Source: Spirillospora albida
Lineage (GTDB): Bacteria; Actinomycetota; Actinomycetes; Streptosporangiales; Streptosporangiaceae
Length of the DNA stretch: 64,000 nucleotides
Direction: 5' to 3'
NCBI RefSeq assembly: GCF_000718255.1
Contig: NZ_JOFJ01000001.1
Coordinates: 62,001 to 126,000 of the forward strand
A program made the position numbers and the translations under genes. How positions within the stretch are numbered: position 1 is the stretch's first letter; each line of letters starts with the position of its first letter. Under the pieces are notes generated by a model. The model made no database searches. It was given only the letters and a program-made list of their open reading frames with translations, and was not told the DNA's origin. Positions 50,201-58,241 of this stretch are shown piece after piece.

Positions 50201-53101
50201 ACGGCCGTCGGGACGCTCGCGCTGCGGCTGTGGGAGAGCAACGAGCAGTACCTGCGGCTCGCCGAGCTCACCGACGTCGCCGACGCGCTCACCGGCCTCA
50301 CCGAGGGGCGGCTGTCGCCGCACCAGGTCACGCACGCGGTCGGCGCGGGCAGCCTGCTCGTCCGCACCGACGAGGGCCTGTTCGGGTTCATCCACGCCTC
50401 CGTCATGGAGTGGCTCGTCGCCCGGCACGTCGCCCGGGAACTCGACCGGGACGCCGCGCCCGGCGTCCTGGCCCGCCGCCCCCTGTCGCAGCTCACCGTC
50501 GACTTCCTGTGCGACCTCGCCGACACCCGAGCCCTCCAGGACTGGGCCGCCGGGGTCCTCGCCGGGCCCGGCGCCGACGACACCGCCCGCGCCAACGCCA
50601 TCCGCGTCACGACCCGGCTCCGCACGCCCGCCCGCACCGACCTGCGCGGTGCCCGCCTCCAGGGCGAGGACCTCTCCTACCGCGACCTCCAGGAGGTCGA
50701 CCTCACCGGCGCCGACCTCACCGACGCGCAGCTCGTCGGGGCGAACCTGTCCCGGGCCGTCCTGCGCGACGCGTCCCTCGCGGGGGCGCGGCTGGACGAG
50801 GCGCGCCTCACCGGCGCCGACCTGCGCGGCGCCGACCTGTCCCGGGCCCGGCTCGCCCGCGCCGACCTGCGGGACGCCACCGTCGACGGCAGCCGCTGGA
50901 CCCGCGCCGCGCTCGTCGACGCCGACCTCCCCGCCAGGATCGCGGCGGCGCCGGAGCTGCGGGAGGCGGCGATCGCACCGGGCCGCCCCATCGACATCCA
51001 GGTCGCGCCCGCCTCCGTCGGCGTCCCGTACGGGTTCCACTTCCAGACGAGCCGGCTCCCGCAGCCGCTCGCCTACAGCCCCGGCGGGTCCGTCCTCGCG
51101 ATCGGCGGCGACGACGGCGGCGTCCTGATCTGCGACGCCGTCACCGGCACGCCGCTGCGCACCCTCCAGGGCCACACCGACCGGACGTACGCCGTCGTGT
51201 TCGACGCGGGCGGCGAGCTGCTCGTGACGGCGTCCGCGGACGGCACCGTCCGGATCTGGGACCTCGCCACCGGCGGCTGCACCCGCACCCTCGACGTCCA
51301 CCCCGAGGGGGTGTGGCCGCTCGTCACGGGCGGTGCGGGCCTGGTCGCCGCGGGCGCCGCGGACGGGACCATCCGGGTCTGGGACGCCGCGACCGGCGGC
51401 CTCCTGCACGAGCTCCCCGGGCACACCTCGCCCGTCTACACCGCCGCGTTCGACCCCGCCGGATCCCTCATGGTGACCGGCGACGTCAGCGGAACCCTCC
51501 GCGTCTGGGACCTCGCGACCGGCGCGCTGCACCGCGAGCTCACCGGCCACCGCGGCGCCGTGTTCCGCGCCGTGTTCCACCCCGGCGGGCACCTCCTCGC
51601 CGCCGGGGACGAGGCGGGCGTCGTCCGCATCTGGGACATCCGGACCGGTGAGATCCGGCAGGAGCTCCTCGGCCACACCGGCAGCGTGTTCGCCATCGCC
51701 TACCACCCCGAGGGCCGCCTCCTCGTCACCGGCGACACCGAGCACTCCGTCCGCCTGTGGGAGGACGGGCGGCACCGCGCCACCCTGTCCGGCCACGGCG
51801 GCCGCCTCTACCAGGCGACGTTCAGCCCCGACGGCGGCACCCTCGCCACCGCCGACAGCGCCGGATCCGTCCGGCTTTGGGACCCCCGCACCGGCCGGCA
51901 GCGGCTCGAGCTCGCCGGGCACCGCGGCGCCGTCTGGCCGTTCGCGTTCCGCCCCGACGGCGCGCAGCTCGCCACCACCAGCAACGACGGCACCGCCCGC
52001 CTCTGGGACGCCGAGAGCGGCCAGTGCCGCGTCGTGCTGCGCGGCCACGGCCGCCGCGTCACCGGCGTCGCGTTCAGCCCCGACGGCGGGCTGCTCGCGT
52101 CCAGCGGGAACGACGGCCTCGTGCGCCTCTGGGACCCCCGCACCGGCCGGATGCTGCGGGAGCTGCGCGGCGTCGCCGACAACCTCACCTCCGCCGCGTT
52201 CAACACCCGCGGCGTGCAGCTCGCCACCGCCACCAACGACGGCGGCGTCCACCTCTGGCAGGCCGGGACGGGCGCGTTCGAACGCGAGATGAACGTCGAG
52301 ACCGACCACGTGTGGGCGCAGGCGTTCGCGCCGGACGGCGACATCATCGCCACGGCCAACGACGACGACACCGTCCGCCTCTGGTACTGGACGACCGGAC
52401 GGCAGGTCGGCAACCTCGCCGACCACCGCGGCCGTGTCCGCTCGATCGACTTCCACCCCGCCGGCCGCAGCGTCGCGACCGGCTGCGACGACGGCCTCGT
52501 CCGGCTCTGGGACCCCGCCACCGAGGAGCTCCAGGCCACATTGTCCGGCCACACCGACCGCGTCTACCGCGTGGTGTTCGACCCGTCCGGGACGATGCTG
52601 GCCAGCGCGAGCAACGACGGGACCGTCCGGCTCTGGGACCCTGACACCGGCCGCCCCCTGCACACCCTCACCGGGCACACCGGACGGCTCTGGACGACCG
52701 CGTTCCACCCGTCCGGGACCGTCCTGGCCAGCGCGGGCGACGACCTCGCCATCCGTCTCTGGGATCCGGCCACCGGCCGCCTGCTGCACACCCTGCCCGG
52801 CCACACCCGCCGCGTATGGTCGACCGAGTTCAGCCCCGACGGCACGACCCTCGCCACCGCGGGCGACGACGGCGCCGTCATCCTCTGGGACGTCACCGAC
52901 CCGGCCGCCCCGGCCCGCCGCATCACCCTCCTCGGCCTCGCCGAGGGCTGGGCGGCGCTCGCCCCCGACGGCCGCTACAAGTGGGAGGGCAACGCCACCG
53001 CCGAGTTCTGGTACGCCGTCGGCATGTGCCGGTTCGAGCCCGGCGAACTGGACCCCTACCTCCCGGAGGTGACCCGCATGCCCCTCGACGAGCCGTTCTA
53101 G
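47300..53101 (+). CDS. TIR-pseudophosphoesterase-NACHT-pentapeptide-WD40 sensor protein
   Basis: A 1,933-residue STAND-type protein, a candidate NLR-like immune sensor. Residues 17-150 are a TIR domain with a candidate catalytic Glu at 88 (RLEWMAAL). About 210-490 is a calcineurin-like fold whose metal ligands are largely replaced. About 545-690 is an unassigned, possibly nuclease-like, domain ending VPQRF. NACHT ATPase follows: Walker A GDFGRGKT (725-732), Walker B IVLLFDGFDEL (795-805). Pentapeptide repeats occupy about 1113-1210, then 15 WD40 blades to near 1880. TIR should consume NAD or make a nucleotide signal once WD40 binds a trigger. GATACT at 47288 suggests a leaderless transcript. 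The open frame upstream to 45410 is not part of it. Confidence 0.93.
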   Translation: MTPPGTAHGSRQERPTDFFVSYSPADERWASWIAWQLEAAGHRTMMQAWDFVPGTNFIDFMDRGLSEAKAVVAVLSRNYLRSRYGRLEWMAALRADPDDPARKLVTVRIEDCAIDGLLSTITYVDLVGVDDPDAARDVLMRRIDEALAGHARPLDGPAFPGGGPASGRPPLAGSVEGAGRSGAEPERPVRRAPVAAPAFPARAAAEERPREHVSVLHVSGPRFGRTLAEPGEPTTAAELQDRIYSDVARLADAGVPRPDLLVVTGNLTHSGSRKEFGEALGFLTSLRALLGLEAQRVVIVPGSHDVTKAACQAYFSSCEADDVEPQPPYWPKWRHFSGLFKEFYQGLDSLVFDSAQPWTLFPVPDLKVVVAGLNSTLPYTHREEDRYGGVGRAQAAWFNERLRHFEDEGWLRLAAIEHTPVRGEPGAVRDTEIVESLLGARVHAFFQGTATDLGTVPLLGTGTPAVPALGPGRHQTVVLRRDGLERWIPEDMERRGAERLGRVWPKADGTFPGARAVPPVPAPRPEIETPSDPAPDDPASRLLDRLTEACETRFERATIRRVVPQPRTDGRTDPPHLLLTHLEDGFVRQYRIGAHVGRVTQDDVDAFARHVHADGADHGSELVYLGPTPPRALRDDALRRGIRVRSLTEFQGLVDLTEYVGAQTARLSEGGLYPPSLYVPQRFRELDRFRTGTDQHGTGAVHDDVVGEMLRLLAADHGRFLLLLGDFGRGKTFALRELARRIPRELPHVVPILIELRALDKAHSVDGLVAAHLANHGEELIDLKAFHYMLRQGRIVLLFDGFDELVTRVTYDQAADHLDTLLQAAQDKAKIVVASRTQHFKSQAQVLTALGEKVGVLPHRRVLGLEDFAPPQVRSYLVNRYGDESAAEARLRLLADIEELLGLTSNPRMLSFIADLPEERLRSVAQARSTVSPADLYREILSSWLAYEAERVRGRGGPSGLGMDDMWTAVGTLALRLWESNEQYLRLAELTDVADALTGLTEGRLSPHQVTHAVGAGSLLVRTDEGLFGFIHASVMEWLVARHVARELDRDAAPGVLARRPLSQLTVDFLCDLADTRALQDWAAGVLAGPGADDTARANAIRVTTRLRTPARTDLRGARLQGEDLSYRDLQEVDLTGADLTDAQLVGANLSRAVLRDASLAGARLDEARLTGADLRGADLSRARLARADLRDATVDGSRWTRAALVDADLPARIAAAPELREAAIAPGRPIDIQVAPASVGVPYGFHFQTSRLPQPLAYSPGGSVLAIGGDDGGVLICDAVTGTPLRTLQGHTDRTYAVVFDAGGELLVTASADGTVRIWDLATGGCTRTLDVHPEGVWPLVTGGAGLVAAGAADGTIRVWDAATGGLLHELPGHTSPVYTAAFDPAGSLMVTGDVSGTLRVWDLATGALHRELTGHRGAVFRAVFHPGGHLLAAGDEAGVVRIWDIRTGEIRQELLGHTGSVFAIAYHPEGRLLVTGDTEHSVRLWEDGRHRATLSGHGGRLYQATFSPDGGTLATADSAGSVRLWDPRTGRQRLELAGHRGAVWPFAFRPDGAQLATTSNDGTARLWDAESGQCRVVLRGHGRRVTGVAFSPDGGLLASSGNDGLVRLWDPRTGRMLRELRGVADNLTSAAFNTRGVQLATATNDGGVHLWQAGTGAFEREMNVETDHVWAQAFAPDGDIIATANDDDTVRLWYWTTGRQVGNLADHRGRVRSIDFHPAGRSVATGCDDGLVRLWDPATEELQATLSGHTDRVYRVVFDPSGTMLASASNDGTVRLWDPDTGRPLHTLTGHTGRLWTTAFHPSGTVLASAGDDLAIRLWDPATGRLLHTLPGHTRRVWSTEFSPDGTTLATAGDDGAVILWDVTDPAAPARRITLLGLAEGWAALAPDGRYKWEGNATAEFWYAVGMCRFEPGELDPYLPEVTRMPLDEPF

Positions 53102-53697
53102 GCGGCGGTGAGCTTCTCCCAGAGGGCGTCGACCTGCGCCCTCAGGTCGTCCAAGGTGCCCGAGTTGTCGATCACGTGGGTCGCCGCCGCGCGGCGCTGG
53201 TCGCGGGTCGCCTGGTGCGCCATCCGGGAGCGCGCGTCCGCCTCCGCCATGCCGCGCCGGGACGTCAGGCGCGCGATCTGCGTCTCCTCCGGCGCGTCCA
53301 CCACCACGACCGCGTCGTACATGCCCGCGAGGCCGTTCTCCACCAGCAGCGGCACGTCGTAGACGACGACCGCGTCGGCGGGCGCCGCGTCCATCAGCGC
53401 CTGCATCCGCTCCCCCACCAGCGGGTGGACGATCGCGTTCAGCGCGGCCAGGCGGTCCTTGTCGGCGAAGACGATCGACCCGACCTTCTCCCGGTCGAGG
53501 CCCCCGGACGGCAGCAGGACGTCCTCCCCGAACTCCGCCACGACGGCGGCGAGGCCCGGCGTGCCCGGCTCCACCACCTCCCGCGCGATCCGGTCCGCGT
53601 CGATGACCACCGCGCCCCGCTCGGCGAGCCGCGCCGACACCTCGCTCTTGCCCGACCCGATACCGCCGGTGAGTCCCACTTTCAGCACGCGGCCCAC
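53098..53697 (-). CDS. coaE: Dephospho-CoA kinase
   Basis: CoaE adds the 3' phosphate in the last step of coenzyme A synthesis. The 199-residue protein has the P-loop GLTGGIGSGKSEVSA, then VIDADRIAREVVEPG, the lid/CoA region and DVPLLVENGLAGMYDAVVVVDAP. It is of standard length for the free enzyme, without the C-terminal extension found in mycobacteria. Its stop overlaps the convergent stop of the TIR-NACHT gene by 4 nt. Confidence 0.97.
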   Translation of the reverse strand: MGRVLKVGLTGGIGSGKSEVSARLAERGAVVIDADRIAREVVEPGTPGLAAVVAEFGEDVLLPSGGLDREKVGSIVFADKDRLAALNAIVHPLVGERMQALMDAAPADAVVVYDVPLLVENGLAGMYDAVVVVDAPEETQIARLTSRRGMAEADARSRMAHQATRDQRRAAATHVIDNSGTLDDLRAQVDALWEKLTAA

Positions 53698-53731
53698 CCT
53701 AGCCAGGCCGCGCGGGGCGATGCCAGGCGGC

Positions 53732-54220
53732 CTACGGCGCCGCGTCCGGCGCCAAGGGCTTGCGCATGTGGACGTGCGTCAGGTGCGCCGCGACCCTCTC
53801 CCGATGCGTCTCGCTGTACCCGAGCCGCCGGTACAGCCGCAGGTTCGCGTCGCTGAGGTGGCCGGTGAACAGGACGCACGCGTCCGCGCGGCCCCGCACC
53901 CGCTCCTCCAGCGCCCGCATCAGCCGCACCCCCACGCCCCGCCCCTGCAGGTCGGGGGCGACGACCAGCCGCCCCACCAGGCACGTGTGATCGCTGAACC
54001 GGGCGCGGACCGCACCGACGATCCGGCCGTCCAGCACCGCCTTCAGCACCACCGCGTCGCCCGCCAGGACCTTTCGCAGGCCCTCCAGCGACTCGACCAG
54101 CGGCGGGATGAACGGATCGCCGTACAGCTGCGCCTCCGTCACGTACGCGGCCCGCTGGACGGTGAGGATCGCCCCCGCGTCCTCGGGGTGAGCCGTCTCG
54201 ATCACGGCCGGTTCGCTCAT
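53732..54220 (-). CDS. GNAT-family N-acetyltransferase
   Basis: A 162-residue GNAT enzyme: LVGRLVVAPDLQGRGVGVRLMRALEERV is the acetyl-CoA motif, and LSDANLRLYRRLGYSETHRE the closing block. The acceptor is unknown. It lies upstream of coaE on the same strand with a 34-nt gap, so the two may be co-transcribed. Confidence 0.9.
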   Translation of the reverse strand: MSEPAVIETAHPEDAGAILTVQRAAYVTEAQLYGDPFIPPLVESLEGLRKVLAGDAVVLKAVLDGRIVGAVRARFSDHTCLVGRLVVAPDLQGRGVGVRLMRALEERVRGRADACVLFTGHLSDANLRLYRRLGYSETHRERVAAHLTHVHMRKPLAPDAAP

Positions 54221-54260
54221 GGCGACGACACTAGCCCCGCCGGGCCGCCGCCGGGTCCGC

Positions 54261-56216
54261 TCAGCGGCCGATCCGGACGGTGACCGCGACCGGATAGTGA
54301 TCGGACGCGTCGGAGCGCGGCACCTGGTAGTCGGTGAACAGGATCCCCTCGGAGCCGAACACCCAGTCGACGCGCCGGCCGTCCGCCGTCGTCGGGGACT
54401 GGTCGCCGCCCAGCACGGCGCTGCGCAGGTCGGTGCCCGTCATGTCGTCGATCTCCCGGCTGCCGGGCCCGGCGTTGAAGTCCCCGCCGATGATCGTCCG
54501 GGGTGCGCCGCCCCACGCCCGCAGCAGCGCCGCGACCTCCCGGACGCGCTCGCCGCCGGCGTCGCCGCCCTCCAGGTGCGTCGACCACACGTCCATCGTC
54601 GTCTTCCCGACGGCGAGCCGCGCCCACACGTACCCGCGGATCTGCGACCAGTCGCCGCGCGCCATCCGGCCCGTGCCCGACGAGCGGACCGGCAGCGACG
54701 TCAGGATCGCGTTGCCGAACTGGCCGTCTGCGGCCGGGCCCCAGATCAGCTTCATCCCGAGGCGGCGCGACAGCCACACCCCGACGTCCGCCGTCCCCGA
54801 CAGCAGCGACCCGCGGCTCGCCTCCTGCAGCAGCACCACCTGCGGCCGCTGCGCCTCGATGGTGCGGGCGATGCCCTCGGGGTCGAGCCGGCCGTCCTGG
54901 TTGACGGCGTCGTGGATGTTGTAGCTCAGCAGCCGCACCTGCCCGGCGGCGGGGGCCGCCTGCGCCGTCCCGTCCGGGGCGGCGACCGTGAACACCGCGG
55001 TGCCGGCGAGCGGCAGCAGCGCCGCCGCTCCGGCCGTCAGCGCCCGCAGCGGCGCCCGCGCGGGCAGCGGCCCGCCGCGCGCGGCGGCGATCGCGGCGAG
55101 CCCGCCGAGCAGGAGCCCGGCCAGGCCGGGCAGCACGTTGTTCGGGATCGGCAGTGGTGACACCGCGCTGACCTGGTACGGGACGAGGATCACCGCGATC
55201 AGCAGGCCGCCGAGCGCGGCCCCGGCGTCCACCCTCCAGGCCGGACCGCCCGTCCCGGCGCGGCGCAGCGGCGCGCGGCACGCCACCGCCAGCAGCCACG
55301 CCGCCAGCAGCTGCCCGCCGATCATGACGGGCACGACCTCCACGCCGGACAGCGCGTACGTCCCCGCGACGGTGCCCGCGCCGACCCCGAGGAGGGTGCC
55401 GCCGAGGACGCACACTCCGCCCGGGACGGCCCGCACGGCCAGCCCGGACGCCAGGAACGCGAGCGCGATGCCCTGCCCGGCGACGATCGTGACGTGCGCG
55501 GCCGTCAGCGACAGCCATCCCGCCGACGCGACGAACGCGGGGCTGGACAGCACCAGCACCTGCAACGCGAGGAACGGCCCGAACGCGGCGGCGCCCAGCG
55601 CGTCCCGCCATGTCAGGCCGGGCGCCTCCACCGGGCCGGACGCGAGCTCCCGCCACAGCGCGACACCGCCGAGCCCGACGAACGCCAGGCACGCCGCCCA
55701 CGGGCCGGCGCCGTCCCGCCACACCGGGTCCCAGGTGGCGAAGCTCATCCGGACCGCCGTGTCGGCGGCGAGGCCCGCCACCGCGGCGGTCGCGAACCCC
55801 ACACCGGACAGGCCGCGGGCCCCCTCGTACAGCGCCGCGACCGCGAGCAGCCCCACGGCGGTGCCGGCCAGGGCCAGCCAGGTCGGCGCGCCGAGCGCCT
55901 GCGCGACGAGCCGGACGAGCAGCAGCCCGCCGACCCCGGCGACCAGCAGGCCGCGGGGCCCCGCGGCGCGCCGCACCAGCGGCGCCGCGAACCCCGCGAG
56001 GAAGATGGCGAGCACCGCGGCCGCGGCGGCGCCGAGGGACGTCTCATCGGCGAAATGGTCGAATTGGGGCAGCGCGAACCGCAGGGTCTGCGCCAGCACC
56101 GCGACCGTGACGGCGATCAGCGCGAGCCGGGCGGGCCCCTGCGGGACGATCGAGGGGCCGGCCGGGGCCGGTCCGCCGGTGTGCGTGCCGGCTGTGGTGG
56201 CGTCTGTGCTGGCCAA
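54261..56216 (-). CDS. Membrane-anchored endonuclease/exonuclease/phosphatase-family protein
   Basis: About 651 residues. The N-terminal two thirds contain about twelve hydrophobic helices; the C-terminal third (about 400-651) is an EEP domain with LLSYNIHD, the catalytic Glu in VVLLQEASRG, WSTHLEGGD, IIGGDFNAGPGS and the final SDHYPVAV His. Such domains cut phosphodiesters of nucleic acids, lipids or proteins, and here would probably face outside. The start is uncertain: I favour TTG at 56216, because the frame further up (to 56393) is Arg-rich and runs into the rpsA terminator hairpin. Confidence 0.82.
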   Translation of the reverse strand: MASTDATTAGTHTGGPAPAGPSIVPQGPARLALIAVTVAVLAQTLRFALPQFDHFADETSLGAAAAAVLAIFLAGFAAPLVRRAAGPRGLLVAGVGGLLLVRLVAQALGAPTWLALAGTAVGLLAVAALYEGARGLSGVGFATAAVAGLAADTAVRMSFATWDPVWRDGAGPWAACLAFVGLGGVALWRELASGPVEAPGLTWRDALGAAAFGPFLALQVLVLSSPAFVASAGWLSLTAAHVTIVAGQGIALAFLASGLAVRAVPGGVCVLGGTLLGVGAGTVAGTYALSGVEVVPVMIGGQLLAAWLLAVACRAPLRRAGTGGPAWRVDAGAALGGLLIAVILVPYQVSAVSPLPIPNNVLPGLAGLLLGGLAAIAAARGGPLPARAPLRALTAGAAALLPLAGTAVFTVAAPDGTAQAAPAAGQVRLLSYNIHDAVNQDGRLDPEGIARTIEAQRPQVVLLQEASRGSLLSGTADVGVWLSRRLGMKLIWGPAADGQFGNAILTSLPVRSSGTGRMARGDWSQIRGYVWARLAVGKTTMDVWSTHLEGGDAGGERVREVAALLRAWGGAPRTIIGGDFNAGPGSREIDDMTGTDLRSAVLGGDQSPTTADGRRVDWVFGSEGILFTDYQVPRSDASDHYPVAVTVRIGR

Positions 56217-56527
56217 TTGAACGAGTGCTCCCGGGGGACGAGCGGGCCTTCGGACGGGGCGTCCGCGCGGGCGGTGGAACGTCCACGAGGCTTTCACGGA
56301 CGGGCGCGCGCGTCGACGAGCCGCGCCGCCGGACCGCGGGGCGCGTGCCCGGTCGTCTGACCGGCGGCGACGGGCGGGACCGGAACGGGTCACGGCCGGG
56401 GAACCGGTCCCGAAGGACCGCTTCCCCGGCCGTGATCATATCGTCACCCGCCGCCGGACGGGACCGCGGCGAGGGTATCCCCGCCGGGCCCGCGCGGGCG
56501 GCATGCGCCCGCCGTGCTCAGGGCGTG
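56217..56527. other. Non-coding region between rpsA and the EEP-family gene
   Basis: Just over 300 nt without a supported gene. It contains the strong hairpin at 56390-56435 downstream of rpsA, and the promoter and start region of the EEP gene. Frames through it are Arg/Pro-rich and look like shadow frames of GC-rich non-coding DNA. Confidence 0.5.
56390..56435 (-). terminator. Strong hairpin downstream of rpsA
   Basis: TCACGGCCGGGGAA (56390-56403) pairs perfectly with TTCCCCGGCCGTGA (56422-56435), and CGGTCC/GGACCG continues the stem inside around a CGAA tetraloop. About 20 bp with one small bulge, 93 nt after the rpsA stop, without a T-tract. It fits an actinobacterial hairpin terminator for rpsA. 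Confidence 0.8.
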
Positions 56528-58006
56528 TCACTGACCGCCGGAGAGCTTCTCCCGCAGCGCGGCGAGGGCCTCGTCGGTGGCGAGGGCGCCACCGGTCGGC
56601 TCGGTGTCGCCGCCGCCGGAGTACGAGGTCTCCGCGCCGCCCTCGGGGGCGCCGGTCTCGGCCTCCGCCTCGGCCTTGCGGGCCTCCTCGATCTGCTTGC
56701 GGTGGGCGTCGAAGCGCGTGCGGGCCTCGGCGTACTGCCGCTCCCAGGTCTCGCGCTGCTCGTCGAAGCCCTCCAGCCACTCGCCGGTGTCGGCGTCGAA
56801 GCCCTCGGGGTACTTGTAGTTGCCCTGCTCGTCGTACTCGGCCGGCATGCCGTACAGGGTCGGGTCGAAGTCCTCTTCCTCGATCCCGGCGGCGCTCTCG
56901 TTCGCCTGCTTGAGCGACAGGCTGATCCGGCGCCGGTCGAGGTCGATGTCGATGATCTTCACGAAGATCTCGTCGCCGACCTGGACGACCTGCTCGGGGA
57001 TCTCCACGTGGCGCTCGGCCAGCTCGGAGATGTGCACCAGGCCCTCGATGCCCTCCTCGACGCGGACGAACGCGCCGAACGGCACCAGCTTGGTGACGCG
57101 TCCCGGCACGACCTGCCCGATCTGGTGGGTGCGGGCGAACTGCTGCCAGGGGTCTTCCTGCGTGGCCTTGAGCGACAGGGAGACGCGCTCGCGCTCCATG
57201 TCGACGTCCAGGACCTCGACCGTGACCTCCTGGCCGACCTCGACGACCTCGGACGGGTGGTCGATGTGCTTCCAGGACAGCTCGGACACGTGCACCAGGC
57301 CGTCCACGCCGCCGAGGTCCACGAACGCGCCGAAGTTGACGATCGAGGACACGACGCCCTTGCGGACCTGGCCCTTCTGCAGCGTGTTGAGGAAGGTCTG
57401 GCGGACCTCGCTCTGCGTCTGCTCCAGCCAGGCGCGGCGGGACAGGACCACGTTGTTGCGGTTCTTGTCCAGCTCGATGATCTTGGCCTCGAGCTCGCGG
57501 CCGACGTACGGCTGCAGGTCGCGGACGCGGCGCATCTCGACCAGCGAGGCGGGCAGGAAGCCGCGCAGGCCGATGTCGAGGATGAGACCGCCCTTGACGA
57601 CCTCGATGACCGTGCCGGTGACGATGCCGTCCTCGTCCTTGATCTTCTCGATCGTGCCCCAGGCGCGCTCGTACTGGGCGCGCTTCTTGGACAGGATCAG
57701 CCGCCCCTCCTTGTCCTCCTTCTGGAGGACGAGGGCCTCGACGTGGTCGCCGACGGCGACGACGTCGTTCGGATCGACGTCGTGCTTGATGGACAGCTCG
57801 CGCGAGGGAATGACGCCCTCGGTCTTGTAGCCGATGTCGAGGAGGACCTCGTCACGATCGACCTTGACGACAGTGCCCTCGACAATGTCGCCGTCGTTGA
57901 AGTACTTGATGGTCTCGTCGATCGCGGCGAGGAATGCTTCCTCGGACCCGATGTCGTTGACCGCTACCTGCGGGGTGGTCGAGGTGGCGTCGGTGCTGCT
58001 CGTCAT
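56528..58006 (-). CDS. rpsA: 30S ribosomal protein S1
   Basis: S1 binds mRNA on the small ribosomal subunit and helps initiation. The 492-residue protein contains four S1 RNA-binding repeats (about 36-105, 123-188, 209-277, 294-363; for example GVVSSIVNFGAFVDLGGVDGLVHVSELSW). A long acidic, Glu/Ala-rich tail ends ALREKLSGGQ. Four repeats plus a disordered tail is the actinobacterial form, shorter than E. coli's six-repeat protein. The upstream promoter at 58192-58220 implies an untranslated leader of about 180 nt. The strong hairpin at 56390-56435 follows. Confidence 0.98.
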   Translation of the reverse strand: MTSSTDATSTTPQVAVNDIGSEEAFLAAIDETIKYFNDGDIVEGTVVKVDRDEVLLDIGYKTEGVIPSRELSIKHDVDPNDVVAVGDHVEALVLQKEDKEGRLILSKKRAQYERAWGTIEKIKDEDGIVTGTVIEVVKGGLILDIGLRGFLPASLVEMRRVRDLQPYVGRELEAKIIELDKNRNNVVLSRRAWLEQTQSEVRQTFLNTLQKGQVRKGVVSSIVNFGAFVDLGGVDGLVHVSELSWKHIDHPSEVVEVGQEVTVEVLDVDMERERVSLSLKATQEDPWQQFARTHQIGQVVPGRVTKLVPFGAFVRVEEGIEGLVHISELAERHVEIPEQVVQVGDEIFVKIIDIDLDRRRISLSLKQANESAAGIEEEDFDPTLYGMPAEYDEQGNYKYPEGFDADTGEWLEGFDEQRETWERQYAEARTRFDAHRKQIEEARKAEAEAETGAPEGGAETSYSGGGDTEPTGGALATDEALAALREKLSGGQ

Positions 58007-58191
58007 GTGTCGGCTGGCTCCGGTACGGACATGGAAGTCGTATGGTTCGCGCGGAGGGCCGTTATCCGCCCTGCCGAGGACCGGAAGGGGGCGCGGACGA
58101 ACCGCGCCGGGAAACCGAACCGATGTCGCCGACCTGACCGAGCGCGAGCCTGCTCCGTCCGAAGCGCGCGCAGGCCCACAGCGCAGCGATC

Positions 58192-58220
58192 AGGATATGG
58201 GATCGATCTCCCCGGGTCAA
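58192..58220 (-). promoter_or_regulatory. rpsA promoter, housekeeping sigma type
   Basis: Read on the minus strand: -35 TTGACC (58220-58215), 17-nt spacer, -10 TATCCT (58197-58192). This is close to the actinobacterial HrdB/SigA consensus. Transcription would start near 58185, about 180 nt before the rpsA ATG. It lies just after the stop of the deacetylase gene. Confidence 0.72.
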
Positions 58221-58241
58221 TCCGGGCGCCGGCCGCGCCCG

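Noticed and set aside
47255..52804. A 1,849-codon open frame antisense to the TIR-NACHT-WD40 gene
   Set aside because: A shadow frame from high-GC codon bias on the other strand; no recognisable domains and no ribosome site.
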